Positions 48,875 to 60,974 of a stretch of DNA of 64,000 bases are shown piece by piece; position 1 is the first letter of the stretch, and each line of letters opens with the position of its first letter. The DNA comes from Paragonimus westermani (taxonomy: Eukaryota > Platyhelminthes > Trematoda > Plagiorchiida > Troglotrematidae). The position numbers and the translations under genes were made by a program. The notes beneath the pieces were generated by a model, which saw nothing but the letters and a program-made list of their open reading frames with translations, searched no databases and was not told the origin of the DNA. The stretch is from positions 1-64,000 of the forward strand of contig QNGE01003235.1 in assembly GCA_008508345.1 (NCBI GenBank). Direction: 5' to 3'.

Positions 48875-50000
48875 GAAACCCTGGATAAGATGAGTGCATG
48901 TATGTCACGCTTCTCTTGGAGAATTCGCACAGTTCACGTGATTACTGTTATGTAACTAAGTCTCATGACTCAAACCAGACAGACACTATTGGCGGACATT
49001 TCCTGCTCCAGTTATTCGTTATCTGCCATCCCTACCGAATCGATATAAATGTGTTATATTTAGCCTGGAGATGAAACACTGAAAGTGAGCCAAGGGGGAT
49101 CTGCTGTGATTGAAGTCACTGGAACATTTTGGCGATGTAAAAGTGTCTTGGGGAATTAAGGATGGAGTTATTCTCCTCATTCTTGGTATGGAAGGTGTGT
49201 CTATGGTTTTCACATCAAACTCAAAGCTTGGACTGTTGTGGGCACTCTCTAATCAAAGGTGGTACCGGTGTAAAAAATGTGATGTGTTTGCATGTTCGTC
49301 TGCCTTAGCATTCCAGTGGTTCACGCAGATGTAGCCTAGTGCCTTTCAAACAGCTTCCTTCTCATGGTACTGGTCACTGTTATATCTCCTTCAGACATCC
49401 CAAAATAAACCACCAAGGGTAACAAGACTAATCCTTATCAAGAACACGGTGAAGTAATACACACTGTATGCTAAATGTGCGCAAGAGAAGTGTGTCAATA
49501 TCTGATTCATGGTGTCAGTTCGCATCTTAATTCACTTGAAGCTAGTCATAGGGGAGTTATTTGAGAAAGGATCATTTACTCGGTAGTAAAAATACCAATC
49601 ACTCAGAGGAAATAAAAAAATTGCTAACAACTGTCTCGGTCAAATTTAAAAGAATTCCCAACTATCGGCCTTTGGTACACCCAGGGCCGTTTTGATCACC
49701 ACAGATAACACGAAAGTGGCTTGATAAGGGGCTTGGCTTTAAAGCAGACTACTTAGTGTTAGTAGCTAGTGAATCATAGCTCAAAAATCCGTGACCACCT
49801 GTGTCAGTCCAAAAAGTAAGGTTCAACGCAGTTGATGTGATGAGAAAAGTGAAGATCAAGAACCTCAAATAGTACGAAGAGTTATGAGAAGGCTATGACT
49901 GCTGAAAAAGATCTCACAGTCACAGTAGGGTGGCCAACCGTTTCTTCTTCATATGGCTTTATTGTCGGTTGACTTAGTAATGTATTTGTTTGAGCTGGTG
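48875..50000. other. No recognised gene or element
   Basis: Short frames only (e.g. 49110-49334) without motif or splice support. Confidence 0.3.
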
Positions 50001-50002
50001 AT

Positions 50003-50512
50003 CTATATGTTGAATATGTTGTACCTGTTCGATATGCTAGCCATTGTTCGTGGCATGTTTATATAACCGGCTAAATCTTGGATTCGGCCGTTTTCAAAAT
50101 TGTTGTTAGTAATCCTTTTAATGTAAAGCCAGGAAATTGTGGACTGTCTGCAACGTTTTTCATTTGTAGTGACCAGCAATCGTGTGGCTTCTCTAAAGAT
50201 CCCGGCTGCAACCATGTTTTATTGCTTGTCTGTTCTGTACGCATGGTTCCGTGTACGCCTGCAATAGAAGGTCTGATATGAACTCAATGCCACTTTCTTC
50301 AGCCGTGCAGCGAATGTTTGCTCCTTTTCTGACGACCCATCTGTTCCTCCATTATTCAAAGTCGTTTGACCTGGACTTTTTCGAGCATTGTTTAACGCAC
50401 TCGAAGTTTCCACGCACTTCTCTCTTGGCACGTTATTGAGTGATGCCAAGTGGGCTGGGGCCCATCTCGCGCTTCTCTTCTTTCTTCTCTCGGTTGCTGC
50501 CGTTGGTCCCAA
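50003..50512 (-). mobile_element. Possible Penelope-like N-terminal fragment (weak)
   Basis: Two adjoining minus-strand frames give a basic, coil-like peptide, then VTTNEKR and AGYINMPRTMASISNRYN. The latter vaguely resembles the region ahead of the RT in flatworm Penelope-like proteins, where a 'DYIxKM..IL.D' string occurs. No invariant residue proves this. Confidence 0.2.
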
Positions 50513-50514
50513 AT

Positions 50515-52440
50515 TAGGCTAAAACTAACTGCTTATCATATTCTCTAATATTGCTGAAAATATATGGTTTGTTTCCAAACCCTGACGCATTCTTTTAGTT
50601 TGATATCTGATGGGACTACGTTTCGACTGCTCTTTAGAAAAGACGTTTCAAATTGTTAGTGTACGAGGGTAGAGCGCATCCACACTTGTCCACTACACAT
50701 TCTCCGATTGTTTGGCCTTGTATGCCAGATGAGCACTGAATTTACGCCACTCAGATAAAGAAAACTGACATTTAATTTGCATGTGTTTTTTAACTTCATT
50801 CTTTTTATTTTCGCTTGTCACCTCAGCAACTCGTTTAAAGAACTCTAATTTTTAAGATAGTGGTTCATGTGCGATCGTCGTACAAATGATTTTCTTATAT
50901 CCCACCATTGAAGTGACTGTCATTTTTCCGTTGTTCACGAAAATTCAGTAGTCATTGAAAAACCACGTTTTCTAAAATCTGTGCCTTATAGCCGTGCCTT
51001 TACTGTTTCACGCTGACCGATCTAGCTATTCCCTTTTGTAGGTATGTTTAACCAACTCGAGAGGAAACTGCGCCTAAATTATGATTATCCGGCTTGAATG
51101 CTGTTTTATATACATCTGCGACCTGTATCAGTGCACCTCGGAGATGAGTGACTGAGCTCGCGATGCGCGCAACTAAACTAACATTTCACTAGGTTGAAGC
51201 AATCGGGTGTGATTAATCAAAATTGTTAGTTTCACTGGCGTCTATTTGTGGTGACTGGACAAAGTCCATGAATGAGGGAACTTCCCCAAAGTACAGGGTA
51301 TTCGATACACCCACTTTGTTTATGGGTGGTCACAAACAATGGAATTCAGCGGAACACATGATATCCACGGTGAGGCCTTGAGCTTCAGTTTATTTATTTC
51401 TGTTTCTGAATTTTTCCCGCACCCCGGAAATGATTGAACGATTTGATTTTGGTTCACTGCCTTCTCTGGAGGACTTTGATGACAATTACACGAAAGCTGA
51501 AGCAACTGTGTTTCAGTTTCGCAGCTGCATTGGTGCAGTTTTCGGCTGACGTTCACAAGAAGACGGAAGGGATACTTCCCAACTTATCGACCTCCAAACA
51601 GCACATTGGTTTGCTGTGAATTGAGTCTTTTTGCAAACAGTTGGTGGTAAACGCTGTACCCTACCTTCCTTTTCATTTTGGATCCCTGTATCCTCTGTGA
51701 CCATCTATTGAACTGACTTATATTTTGTGTGGACAGTTCAAGATTTTACTGATCGTGATGGTGATTTTCTTCTTCGTTTCATTATCTCTATTAATCGTTT
51801 GTTTGACGTTCTTACTGTTGTATACCATTGTTCGAGAAGTCGTATTAGACCTTTTTGCTAAATCTCAAGGAAATTTGATATGTGGACTATACCTAGAACA
51901 GTCTAAAAAGAGTTTGGTGGGTTCAGAGCCGAAACAATACTAGAGAATATCAATAATTGGTTCACCAACCTCTACAGGTCTAGGTGCTAAGTGGTATGTG
52001 GCGAATTGTCATAAACAATTTCGTCCTGCTCACTATAAACCTGCAGTTCCTCAAGATAATTTTGTAATAAACTCGATATTAATGACTTCGGCGAATACCA
52101 CTGAGTTGCTAAGAAAGATCTGTGTAAACTGCAACCTGATTACCTACTGCAAGTTCACAAAGCAACTTGAGTATTGTAATGACGTAGAATTGAACAATTG
52201 CGAGTAGCAATTGTCCTGCAGTTTACGTCGCTGCCAAAGAGCGGTGTCTACTAATGCCACCGTCAGTGGTCTACTTGAACGAGACAGTAGTATTCTCGTC
52301 AGGTTGAAACAGCAGCGGTTTTACACAGAAGTTCAGTAAGCATCTGACTTACCGGTGAAAAGAATCGACGGCTGATTTTCAGCAGCGCTGTTGCTGTTAC
52401 CTACCGCGTTAACCAAGATCTTTAAAAGTTGAAGCTGATC
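50515..52440. other. No recognised gene or element
   Basis: A leucine- and valine-rich plus-strand frame at 51725-51943 could encode a membrane helix but has no start or splice support beyond an AG at its edge. The frame at 51998-52207 is not recognised. Confidence 0.3.
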
Positions 52441-52443
52441 CGT

Positions 52444-53090
52444 CTAACCCAAACCAAGTCGACTGAACTTTGGACAGTTTGTGAGGTAGTCTATTCCTTT
52501 GAACTGCACGCCATCAACCGAAACATCATGAGTTATCTCATCCTTGAGTTTTACTATACGGTCGGATGTATCCAGTGCGATGTAAGAATTTCGATGAACT
52601 GATGTCTTCCCAGTTGTTCTCAACGTGCCGTCTGAGAAGATGACGATGTCGGAAGCAGTGTCCACTGGAAGTTCTGACTTACTAACCGTGAAGTATTCCC
52701 GTCGCTCTGCATACTCGACTTTGAGCGTAGCAGAGGTCAAATTCGAAGTTGCAACATGCTTGCAGGCTGTATGGCTTTTAAACTTTGGTCGATAACTGGG
52801 CTTCCATGGACTAACCATACGGTGTTGATCAGGCTGTGCGCCCTGTTGGTCGCATCTTTGGTATCTGCGCCTCTTTTTGGACTGGACCTTACAAAAGCCA
52901 TTCATCATATGGTTAACAGGATTTAGAGGCTTTGTAGAAGTGATCCCTTGTACTGGGAGGATTTTTCGGAAACCCATCTCCTTGAAAGTATCGTTTGCAC
53001 TTCATCACTGGACCTTTTCAGGATTGTTCCACCAAGTTATTATCCAGCTTGAGGTCAGGTAACCTTTGGCACTCAGCAGTGCTGGTTTGC
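52444..53090 (-). mobile_element. Gypsy (K02A2.6-like) gag end and protease
   Basis: Read downward on the minus strand: gag end (TSTAECQRLPDLKLDNNLVE), a stop, and a lysine/arginine-rich segment where the zinc knuckle should be. The retropepsin follows, with ELPVDTASDIVIFS (active site DTAS), KDEITHDVSVDGVQFKG and IDYLTNCPKFSRLGLG. The order gag-protease is that of K02A2.6-like Gypsy elements. The RT expected next (below 52.4 kb) is not readable. The protease frame of 177 codons is unusually intact for this window. Confidence 0.7.
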
Positions 53091-53729
53091 AAGAAGAAAT
53101 TCATTATTGTTGAGGGTACGGTTCGACATTGGCGGAGGACTGGAGTTGGATTGAGTTAGTGCTCGGTTTTCCTTCGTTCTTTGTTTACATATGTGATCCT
53201 CCGCATAATGTTTTCAGCAACACCCTATTTCTACCCTGAGAACCTAATATCTGGAATTCTAATAATCTAAGTTTACTACAACTGGATCCTGACACGACTA
53301 AGTACTGCTCAGATGATCGCAGTCTCCTTCCAAATGACAGCAAGTGTGCACACACGCCACTGGGTGGCGACAGTACCAGAGCTCGTATGTTTCACAGTGT
53401 ACTCAGCACAGTAGACATCGTAGAATTCGATCTGAAGAAAGATATAGGAAACTGGACGTCGTCTGACGACAACAAGGAAAGGTCAGTTCTTTTTCTTATT
53501 TGATCCGGTCGATATTCGTCCACAAAAATTCGACATTCGAACATCCATTCTCAATTTTATTCAAACATGCCACATGCTTCTGGTAGCGAGAACTCTAGGT
53601 TTGTTTCTCTGTAGCGGTTGTTAGCACCAGTTGGTCATGACCCAAGCGAATTAACCACTACGGCTAGCACATAGCGCTTAGGAACCGATAGCCACGTTTC
53701 GCACCAGAAGTAAGATATGCCTCTCATCG

Positions 53730-54700
53730 CTTAACTTTTACCAATATCTGCTGTTACGAACCTCTGCGATACTTTTGTCGGACATCTGTGTCCAGCGATC
53801 CAGACCCTTTTCCAATGACTTGCTTTCGACACATTACCCAAAATCACAAATCTCGACATCTGAGCCACTGTCGTGCTAATTTCAAGTGGGCAAGTTTGGA
53901 CCAGGCTATGAAGAGACGTCAGAATCTGGGCAAGTGTTTGGTTAGCCTGTCGACAGGCTGAAAGCCATGGTAACAAATCAACCCTGATAGGCTGAAAATC
54001 CTAGTTTGCTTCCCCATTGTCGCTCGTACACATCGATTTCACTGGCCCGCTACCACCACAGTTTAACGATTTTATATCTCCCACAATGATCGACATCTTC
54101 ACCCGATGGTTGGAAGCCGTAGAAATACGCAGAGATCACGCGAGTTTTCGTCGAACATTAGATAGCATCAGACAGCTGTCCTCTGACTGTGGCAAACGAC
54201 CGTAGTCCGTAACTGGAAAGTGGTTGATTCGAAAAAGCACTCCACAATTTAGGACGCTACTGCTGCCTCACAGCCGTTTGGTGTCCAGCTGCGAATAGAA
54301 CGACTGATCGCCTTTATCGACAACTGAAAGCAGTGTTCAGTAAAGTCGACTCTATACTTTAGGCGGTAGTTCTTCCAGTGGTTCTATTGTGTGCATTTGC
54401 CGTTCTCGAGTGTGTAGCGCCCAGGCGGTTTACGACCGACTGTAACTTCTGTTTATTGGTCCACTGTCGCAGACAGCTTCAGGTGCGACGCTTTTTTTGC
54501 TAAGCAGCTCGCCATCCAGCTCCATCGTTTCACTTCAACAGACACCGGGGAAAAACGACACAATTTTTTCTCCCATGCCATTCATCAATGTATACATCTC
54601 TTCGTATTCACTGGTGGTTAGTGACGTCCTTAAGATCGTCCTTAAATAAGGTCTACCTGGCTTTTCAACAGAAATGTAGTGCGTACATCGTATGTCGTTT
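53730..54700 (+). mobile_element. Orphan Gypsy integrase (zinc finger, catalytic core, C-terminus), decayed
   Basis: A zinc-finger remnant lies at about 53.85-54.0 kb (ATVVLISSGQVW, then RDVRIWASVWLACRQAESHG, with one stop). In the same frame the core starts LVHIDFTGPLPPQ and DIFTRWLEAVEI (54017-54205). After a frameshift comes LTAVWCPAANRTTDRLYRQL, the 'H.aNG.vER.Hr.LK' block, then AVVLPVVLLCAF, and QCIHLFVFTGG near 54.6 kb. The zinc finger aligns with the one at the broken end of the 58-61 kb element, so it is probably the same broad family. No RT lies upstream. Confidence 0.75.
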
Positions 54701-54704
54701 GTGC

Positions 54705-55433
54705 AGGCTAGAGATTGTGTCTGTCATTTCAAACTTCATTGTTGTGATTTACCCGGCATTTCTTCTCAGTCGATTTCATTCTAGTTCACCATCCCACCCT
54801 TAGCTCTTGACACCCCCACCAGCAGCTGCAGTAAGTCCATTCTAGAACTCCCGAAGCTGACGTCTTCAGCATCGACCACTGCTCATTGCGAATGCAGTGT
54901 ATTAGCCGAAGTATTTCTTGTAACGGTAATAATCACATATATTGCACGTACGGTCTTCTAAAAATATGTGAAGAATGTTGCATAAACAACCATGCATATA
55001 CACATATATGTAGATGCAAGACAGTTTTTTGGTTGACAGAATTATTCTCACGAAATCCTTAAACTATGCTGGTGCAAATATATATAAAATTAAGTAACCG
55101 TCAGGAGTTGGCTGGTCAGAGATTGGGCGAAGCACAGAGTGATTAGATAAAAACAAACACAAATTCGATGTGGTTGAATTCACGAACAAAGTAAGTTGTG
55201 AGTATCGTGAATATGCCCAGTTTAGTCATGAGAAAAAACGCGTAGCAAACAAGCCTGTTTTCAGTGCTTCATCATCAGGTTTAATACAACACATTTACAT
55301 GAGTTCGCTGGGGGTAGTATGTCCGTAGGGTGAGGGATTGTGATCATTAATGTTCAGTTAGTCAAACTCGTGAAATCTAGTTATGTAGCGCCAGTGAATT
55401 GGGTTGTAAACGTTTTTCGGAAAATCGGTACTC
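54705..55433. other. Flank of the Penelope-like element, otherwise unassigned
   Basis: On the minus strand 55380-55100 continues from the 3' end of the Penelope-like element. It includes CCTGATGATGAAGCACTGAA and CTTGTTTGCTACGCGTTTTT and may be its terminal non-coding region. Confidence 0.35.
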
Positions 55434-56320
55434 CTATGTAACAGATCGATCCGAGCTATCGATACAGGACCACGGAAGGTTCAGTGTTTTGACCAGACGT
55501 TTTTGTGAGCATAACGAGGGCGAATGTAAGCGGATTACGATGGTTTCTGCAATGGCTAGTAGACGAACTTTGACCCACTTTGATTGCGCTCCACCGACTC
55601 GATAGATAGGCTTCAACGAATCGGCCGGGTTGATCAAATGATTCGATTCCACCAAATGAATAGCGACAGCTGATGCGCAAACCTTTATCGATCCTCGAGC
55701 TAGCCACGCCGGATGATGCTCCCGCATGCGTTCAGATAGTCGCCTTGTTTTACGACCTATGTAGCTTGTTCCACAGGAACAAACGCAACGGTAAACAGAA
55801 AAAGAGGCAGCATGTACAAGCAATATATCTTTCACCTGGGGACGCAAAACTGGTGTGGATGTGAACCGATTACGTACTTGAGCTGCGAAATAGGTTTTGT
55901 TAGGCGCTACGTTAAGTTTCCTGGTTACATTTTCAGCATTACTATCGCCTTTGAAAGGCAAAGTAATATAGACAGGTTTTTTGTCTACAGTTTGCGGCAC
56001 ACCTACCTTTGTGCTATCATGTGCTTACAAACAAACTGTTCTGGGTATCCATTTTCAAGGAGTGTGTTAAATATAAACTGTTTTTCTTCCTCTATGGTGT
56101 CATCTGAGCAAATTCTCACGGCCCTATCAAGCAAACACCGGACTAGGTTTTTCCTTTGTCTCAAAGGTACGAAGCTATTAAAATTTGTATACTGTTTTGT
56201 CCAGGTTGATTCTCTGCCTCATTCGGTGACAACTCCGCTAATATCCTCGCGCAAACAGTCTGCTTGTAGTCCAAGTCACATGCCCTGCTCGTCCATGTGT
56301 CCTCATTTAGAGCTAGTCGC
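55434..56320 (-). mobile_element. Penelope-like element, end of RT and GIY-YIG endonuclease
   Basis: Minus-strand reading starts in the late RT (LREDISGVVTE, a stop, then WTKQYTNFNSFVPLRQRKN) and continues VRICSDDTIEEEKQFIFN. After a stop near 56.0 kb a 188-codon frame carries YITLPFKGDSNAENVTRKLN. Next is the GIY-YIG core VYRCVCSCGTSYIGRKTRRL with SERMREHHPAWL, and then AETIVIRLHSPSLCSQKRLV. The GIY half is represented by VYR and the YIG half is intact, with the conserved arginine and E-H. It is better preserved than the plus-strand copy at 47.7 kb. The 5' portion is absent. Confidence 0.88.
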
Positions 56321-56324
56321 TGTA

Positions 56325-57560
56325 GTGAAGTCCCGTTGATGATAATGCCATTTTGTCTGAGGATGGTCCAGTATCGCCTAGGAAATGGTTTGGTTTTGGA
56401 TGATAGGTGTTAAATGGTATGGGTAAGGGGAAGAGATCAAATTTTTGCGTAGGTTGGGCATATGTGACTGCCAGTGTTACTCTCAGAGTGTGAATGAACT
56501 GTTTTTGAACACAAGTCCGGGTGGAATTATTCAATTGCAACCGCCTGGACTATAGACAGAATGTGCCACTCGATCATTTGTAACTTGGCGGGCTGGGCAC
56601 AATAAACGATGCAAAGTGCCGTTTCATTGTTTGCATCCATCACAATCGACCAGGTGAGCCAGGAAAAATCAGCTAGTGTTCTTTACTGTTTCAGAAGAAA
56701 ATCACGTTAGACAGTTCTTATTAATTCCTTTCGGGGAACACCTAGTATTACCACAGGAACAGTCAGATGAACAGATCAAAATACTTCAGCATTGGTAAGC
56801 ACACCACCCCTGCATTTGCGACTATCAGTAAAAGTTCATTTCGAATAGTGAACCGATGCCTACGGATATGGTTATTTCCGGAGACTGGTTCAGCCAAGCC
56901 GTATATTGAGTGGGTAGTTTTAAATCAGGCGTACACTGGAAATTATGACAGTGGTGTGTTGGGCTTCGTTCACTGCTGTTCACTACAGCCAGTTTGTAGC
57001 ACATGCTGTGTGGTTCTGTTTGCAAGCGGTTGGAAATATATGTACATGGAATCGTTTGGTTAACGTTCAGCTGTCCTTTGTAGGGTGCTATCCGTCTAAC
57101 TGTAGTTCAGGGTCTAGTTGTTGTACCGTCGAAATCTGTCTCTATATTTCAACGTGTGCCATGCGAGGTAAACTGACTAGACGGTAAATGTGTCAAGCCA
57201 AAGTCACGAGCAAATATAATTGTGTATTTGTTGTTCCATAAGAGGACTGTAAGCTGTCTTACTCGGCTATGGTGTTGTTCTCGCCTCAACTGGGGATGCC
57301 ACATGCAAACAGAACAGTGATTGAAACCACACACAACCCTGACAAACAAAGGCTGTTCATTTATGCAGAGAACGTTGTTGACGTAAGTGACACATTTTTA
57401 CATTGATACGTCCAGTACACAAAAATCTGGAATGCCTTTCCCGGAGGAACAAACCTGTGTAGCGGCCTGGAGATTTCACTGGCCTGCCTGCGGTATGGTG
57501 TGTAAAATAGTTCCAAAACTCATAGTTGCATATTGTACCTAGGCTATTAAGGAAGCTCGC
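56325..57560. other. No recognised gene or element
   Basis: Open frames at 56767-57187 give no motif. The sequence separates the Penelope-like element from the Gypsy leader. Confidence 0.3.
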
Positions 57561-57564
57561 TTGA

Positions 57565-58013
57565 TGCATGTTGTCCGATTGTTTGTCTACATGTCATGTG
57601 ACCGTGGCGCGAACCCGAAGGACACACGTGTCACATTTCTTCCGGCTTACTCGCTCGTCGACGGCCGGTCTCTAGCCTCTCTAGCTATTTTGCGTGTCGG
57701 TGCCTTTTATAGCGTTATCAGAGACCACCTGCACATTTCGTCGAATGAAGATTTGGTCTCTCTCCTCAACGGTCTTTTGCTTTTCGCGTCTGATAATTGG
57801 GTACCTGGAGAAAACGCGACTTAGTGCGACGAGCACTAAAGTGGTGAGCCCGACGTGACTTTGTGAGCCCGACTAAATTGGTGAGCCCGTTCGATTAATT
57901 TTGGTTTTCCACAGGTATATCCTTTGTATAACTGTGAGTTGCTATTTCTTTATTACGTTTTACATATTCTTTTTTTTAATTAAAATATTCGATTTATCAT
58001 CCATCCCACTTTA
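57565..58013 (+). other. Putative 5' LTR/leader of the Gypsy element
   Basis: A GC-rich block at about 57565-57840 starts TGTTGTCCG and contains CTTTTATAGC, a possible TATA element. It is followed by three imperfect copies of TGGTGAGCCCG (57842, 57861, 57878). The first begins TGG and could be a primer-binding site. An AT-rich leader then runs to the gag ATG. No matching 3' LTR was found after 60.97 kb, so the assignment rests on position alone. Confidence 0.4.
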
Positions 58014-59117
58014 ATGGAGGCTCAACCGCACGTTTTGTCTGACGCTTCGGTCAGTGCATTAGCCGTACCGTTTGCACACTTTAGAGAGAATAATCCTAAA
58101 TCGTGGTTTGCTCAGTTAGAAGCCACATTTGCGCTACGACAGATTAGTTCCGAGCTAACGCGTTTTCATCACGTAGTGGCGACACTGCCATCTCACGTCA
58201 TTGACGAGGTGGACGATGTTCTGGAGTTACCGGACTCCACGAAGCCCTACGAGGAACTTAAAGCGGCCGTAATTAAACGCGTTGGTTTGTCCGATCGCCA
58301 ACGTATTTCTCAGCTTTTGAGTGCGACCGAGCTCGGTGACCGTAAACCATCGCAGCTCCTTCGCCACATGCAGCGGTTAGCTGGCACGACACACATAGAG
58401 GAGGCCCTACTTAGGAAGATGTGGCTACAGCGTTTGCCTAAGGATATGCAAAACATTCTTAGCGCAAACCCATCAGCAACCTTGTCAACCTTGGATGATG
58501 TCGCCGACCGGGTCGGGGACACATACGGCACCGCTGTTTCCCAGCTCGCTTCGAATAGTCACGGCACAATTGCAACTCTAACTGCTCAAGTTGCCACCCT
58601 ACTTAAACAACTTCAGGCCTTAACGACGCAGCGTTCGAGATCACGTTCGACTATCCCCATTCGACGACACAGTAGCCAAGCGAAGTCACGTGATTCTCGT
58701 CAGGCGCCACCGAACGCTAATCCGGAGCACTTCTGGCATCACCAGCAATTTGGCAAGAAAGCCCGACGATGCCGACAGCCTTGTACCTTTGGTCCAGTCA
58801 GCAAACAGGGCAGCCAAATCAACATGGTTAACGACGTAACTCGCCCGCCTGTTCTTTCTAAAAGATCACGAGTCGGGGATTCGCTATCTTATCGAGGTGC
58901 CGAGGTCAGCGTGATCCCACCTGAGACCCACGACCTAAACAGGTCACCTATTTCGAATCTTTGCGCGGCCAACGGAAGCACTATAAAAGTGTTTGGTCAG
59001 CGCCCTCGCACACTTAATTTAGGTCTCCGTATACCTTTCGCTGGATCTTCACGGTCGCCGACGTCCAAATGGCGATTATCGGTATCGACTTTCTCCAGCA
59101 CTTCGACCTTTTGGTAG
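58014..59117 (+). pseudogene. gag: Gypsy gag, zinc-knuckle remnant and broken protease
   Basis: A 367-codon frame. Residues 1-200 form an alpha-helical capsid-like gag (NPKSWFAQLEATFAL, LRHMQRLAGTTHIEEALLRK, MWLQRLP). An Arg/Ser-rich stretch precedes a degenerate knuckle (HHQQFGKKARRCRQPC). The retropepsin follows with GAEVSVIPPE, but the two residues before the Gly, where Asp-Thr is expected, read Tyr-Arg, so the catalytic aspartate is lost. CAANGSTIKVFGQR matches the flap and following region. The frame leaves the pol reading near 59040; the last 20 or so residues are frameshift product. In relatives gag and pol are one ORF or use a shift, so this break could be original or a mutation, but the lost Asp indicates decay. 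Confidence 0.8.
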
Positions 59118-60910
59118 ATTCCAGACGATACCGTCTAGTCGACCAAACGACAAAGCTTACAGTTACAGGGATTTTGACCGATACGTTATCAATCAGTCCC
59201 GTATGTCAGAGCTCTACGAAACTAAACTCCCTTAGTTTCCTAATCGATAAGTATCCGACTGTTTTTCAACAGTCTTCACATCTGCCTGCCGTCAGGGGTT
59301 CCATGAGGCACCACCTAGTCACGACAGGCCCGCCGGTGTTCGCCAAAGCTCGCAGGTTGACACCAGACAAGCTTAAAATAGCTCGCGCTGAGTTTGAGCA
59401 CACGCTCGAACTCGAAATCATTCGCCCGTCCAATAGCCCTTGGGCCTCTCCACTCCACATGGTCCCTAAAGCGTCAGGCGATTGGCGCCCGTGTGGAGAT
59501 TATCGTTCGCCCACTAACGCCAGATTAGCCGACAGGTACCCGATTCCGCACATACAGGACATCACGGCTAGCCTTCATGGTACCCGTGTTTTCTCGAAAA
59601 TTGATCTGGTGTGCGCATACCACCAGATCCCGGTTGCGGATGAGGATGTTGCCAAAACAGCCGTCATCACACCATTCGGTTTATTCGAGATTCTACGTAT
59701 GCTGTTTGGTTTGCGAAACGCTGCACAAACGTTTCAACGTTTCATCGACGACGTCACACGGTGTCTGGATTTCGTCCACCCCTACATCGATGACCTATTA
59801 GTTGCAAGCGCATCTGAAGAAGAACACCAGATTCATCTACGACAGCTCTTCGACAGATTAGCAACATTTGGCATAACGATTAACGCGGAGAAGTGTGTTT
59901 TTGGTCAATCAGCGATAGAGTTTCTAGGACATTACGTTGACCAGCACGGTATTCGACCGTTAACCGATAAGGTAGGAATAATCCGCGATTTGCCCCGTCC
60001 TACCACCCTCGCTGCTATTCGTCGATTTAACGGGATGGTCAACTACTATGGGTGGTTTATTCCACTTTGCGCTCAGCTTATGCAGCCTTTAGCCGATTTA
60101 CTCCGCGGCCGTGTCAACGGAGTCGTAGAATTATCACCGACAGCCATTGAGTCTTTCAATAGAATTAAGGACGCATTAGCCACCGCCGTTGTGTTGCACC
60201 ATTTCAACTCAGCCGCGGAAATAAGTGTAGCTGTTGACGCGTCAGATACCGCAGTCGGCGCCGTACTTCAACAGTTCGTCGATGGACTCTGGAAACCGCT
60301 CGCTTTCTTTTCCAGACGTTTACTTCCGGCTGAAACTAGGTACAGCACGTTCGGTCGTGAGTTGTTAGCAATTTACTCGGCCGTTCGGCACTTCCGACAT
60401 GCTCTCGAGGGAAACCAGTTTGTGATTTTCACCGACCACAGACCGTTGGTTTTCGCCTCTCGCAGTAGGTCTGAGAGACATTCGCCCCGCGAAGTTCGCC
60501 ATCTGGACTGCGTATCCCAGTTTACATCTGATGTACGCCACGTTTCTGGCAGCGATAACGTTGTGGCTGACGCTTTATCCCGAGTGTCGGCACTAGTTGG
60601 TCACGACTCAATCGACTTAAACGCTATGGCCAACGCACAACGTTCGGAAAATGATTTCCGTGTCTCATGCCAACAATCAGCTCTACGGCTGACTGATCAA
60701 CCTTTACCAACGTCTGAAGACACTATCCTTTGCGATACTTCTACTGGACATCCACGTCCGGTAGTTCCTACTCTTTTTGACGACGCGTATCCGACACGCT
60801 ACACAACACAGCCCATCCTGGCATCCGTGCCACGGCCAAACTCATTTCCGATAGGTACGTCTGGCCTGGTATGCAAAAGGATCTTCGCACGTGGGCACGA
60901 TCATGCCTAG
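59069..60910 (+). pseudogene. pol: Gypsy pol: reverse transcriptase and RNase H (long intact frame)
   Basis: A 613-codon frame opening in the protease tail (IIGIDFLQHFDLLVD). The RT has SNSPWASPLHMVPK, DWRPCGDYR, FSKIDLVCAYHQIPV, GLRNAAQTFQRF and the catalytic YIDD at residues 239-242. RNase H has SVAVDASDTAVGAVLQQ near residue 390, GRELLAIYSAVRHF near 430 and FTDHRPLVF near 455, so D, E and D are kept. It ends VSGSDNVVADALSR and a linker containing LCDTSTGHPRPVVP. After about 60785 the frame is wrong. The integrase zinc finger continues in another frame (60814-60960). This is the most intact coding stretch of any element here and the most recent insertion by that measure. Confidence 0.85.
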
Positions 60911-60965
60911 CTTGTCAACAGGCTAAGGTTCACCGCCACGTATCGGCCCCGATTGGCCGATTCCC
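60814..60965 (+). pseudogene. Gypsy integrase zinc finger, frameshifted and truncated
   Basis: In a frame different from the pol frame the sequence reads HPGIRATAKLISDRYVWPGM, then ARSCLACQQAKVHRH and APIGRFPS, the HHCC-type integrase finger (CxxC seen). It stops at about 60980. No catalytic core, chromodomain or LTR follows, so the element is 3'-truncated. Confidence 0.8.
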
Positions 60966-60974
60966 TTCGATCAG

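Noticed and set aside
55240..55300. Possible hammerhead ribozyme on the minus strand (CTGATGA then GAAA) at the Penelope-like 3' flank
   Set aside because: Penelope-like elements can carry such ribozymes, but the nine bases between the two boxes cannot form stem II, so the core is not supported.
58310..58531. Minus-strand ORF inside gag, and others opposite pol
   Set aside because: Antisense shadows of the clearly recognised Gypsy frames.
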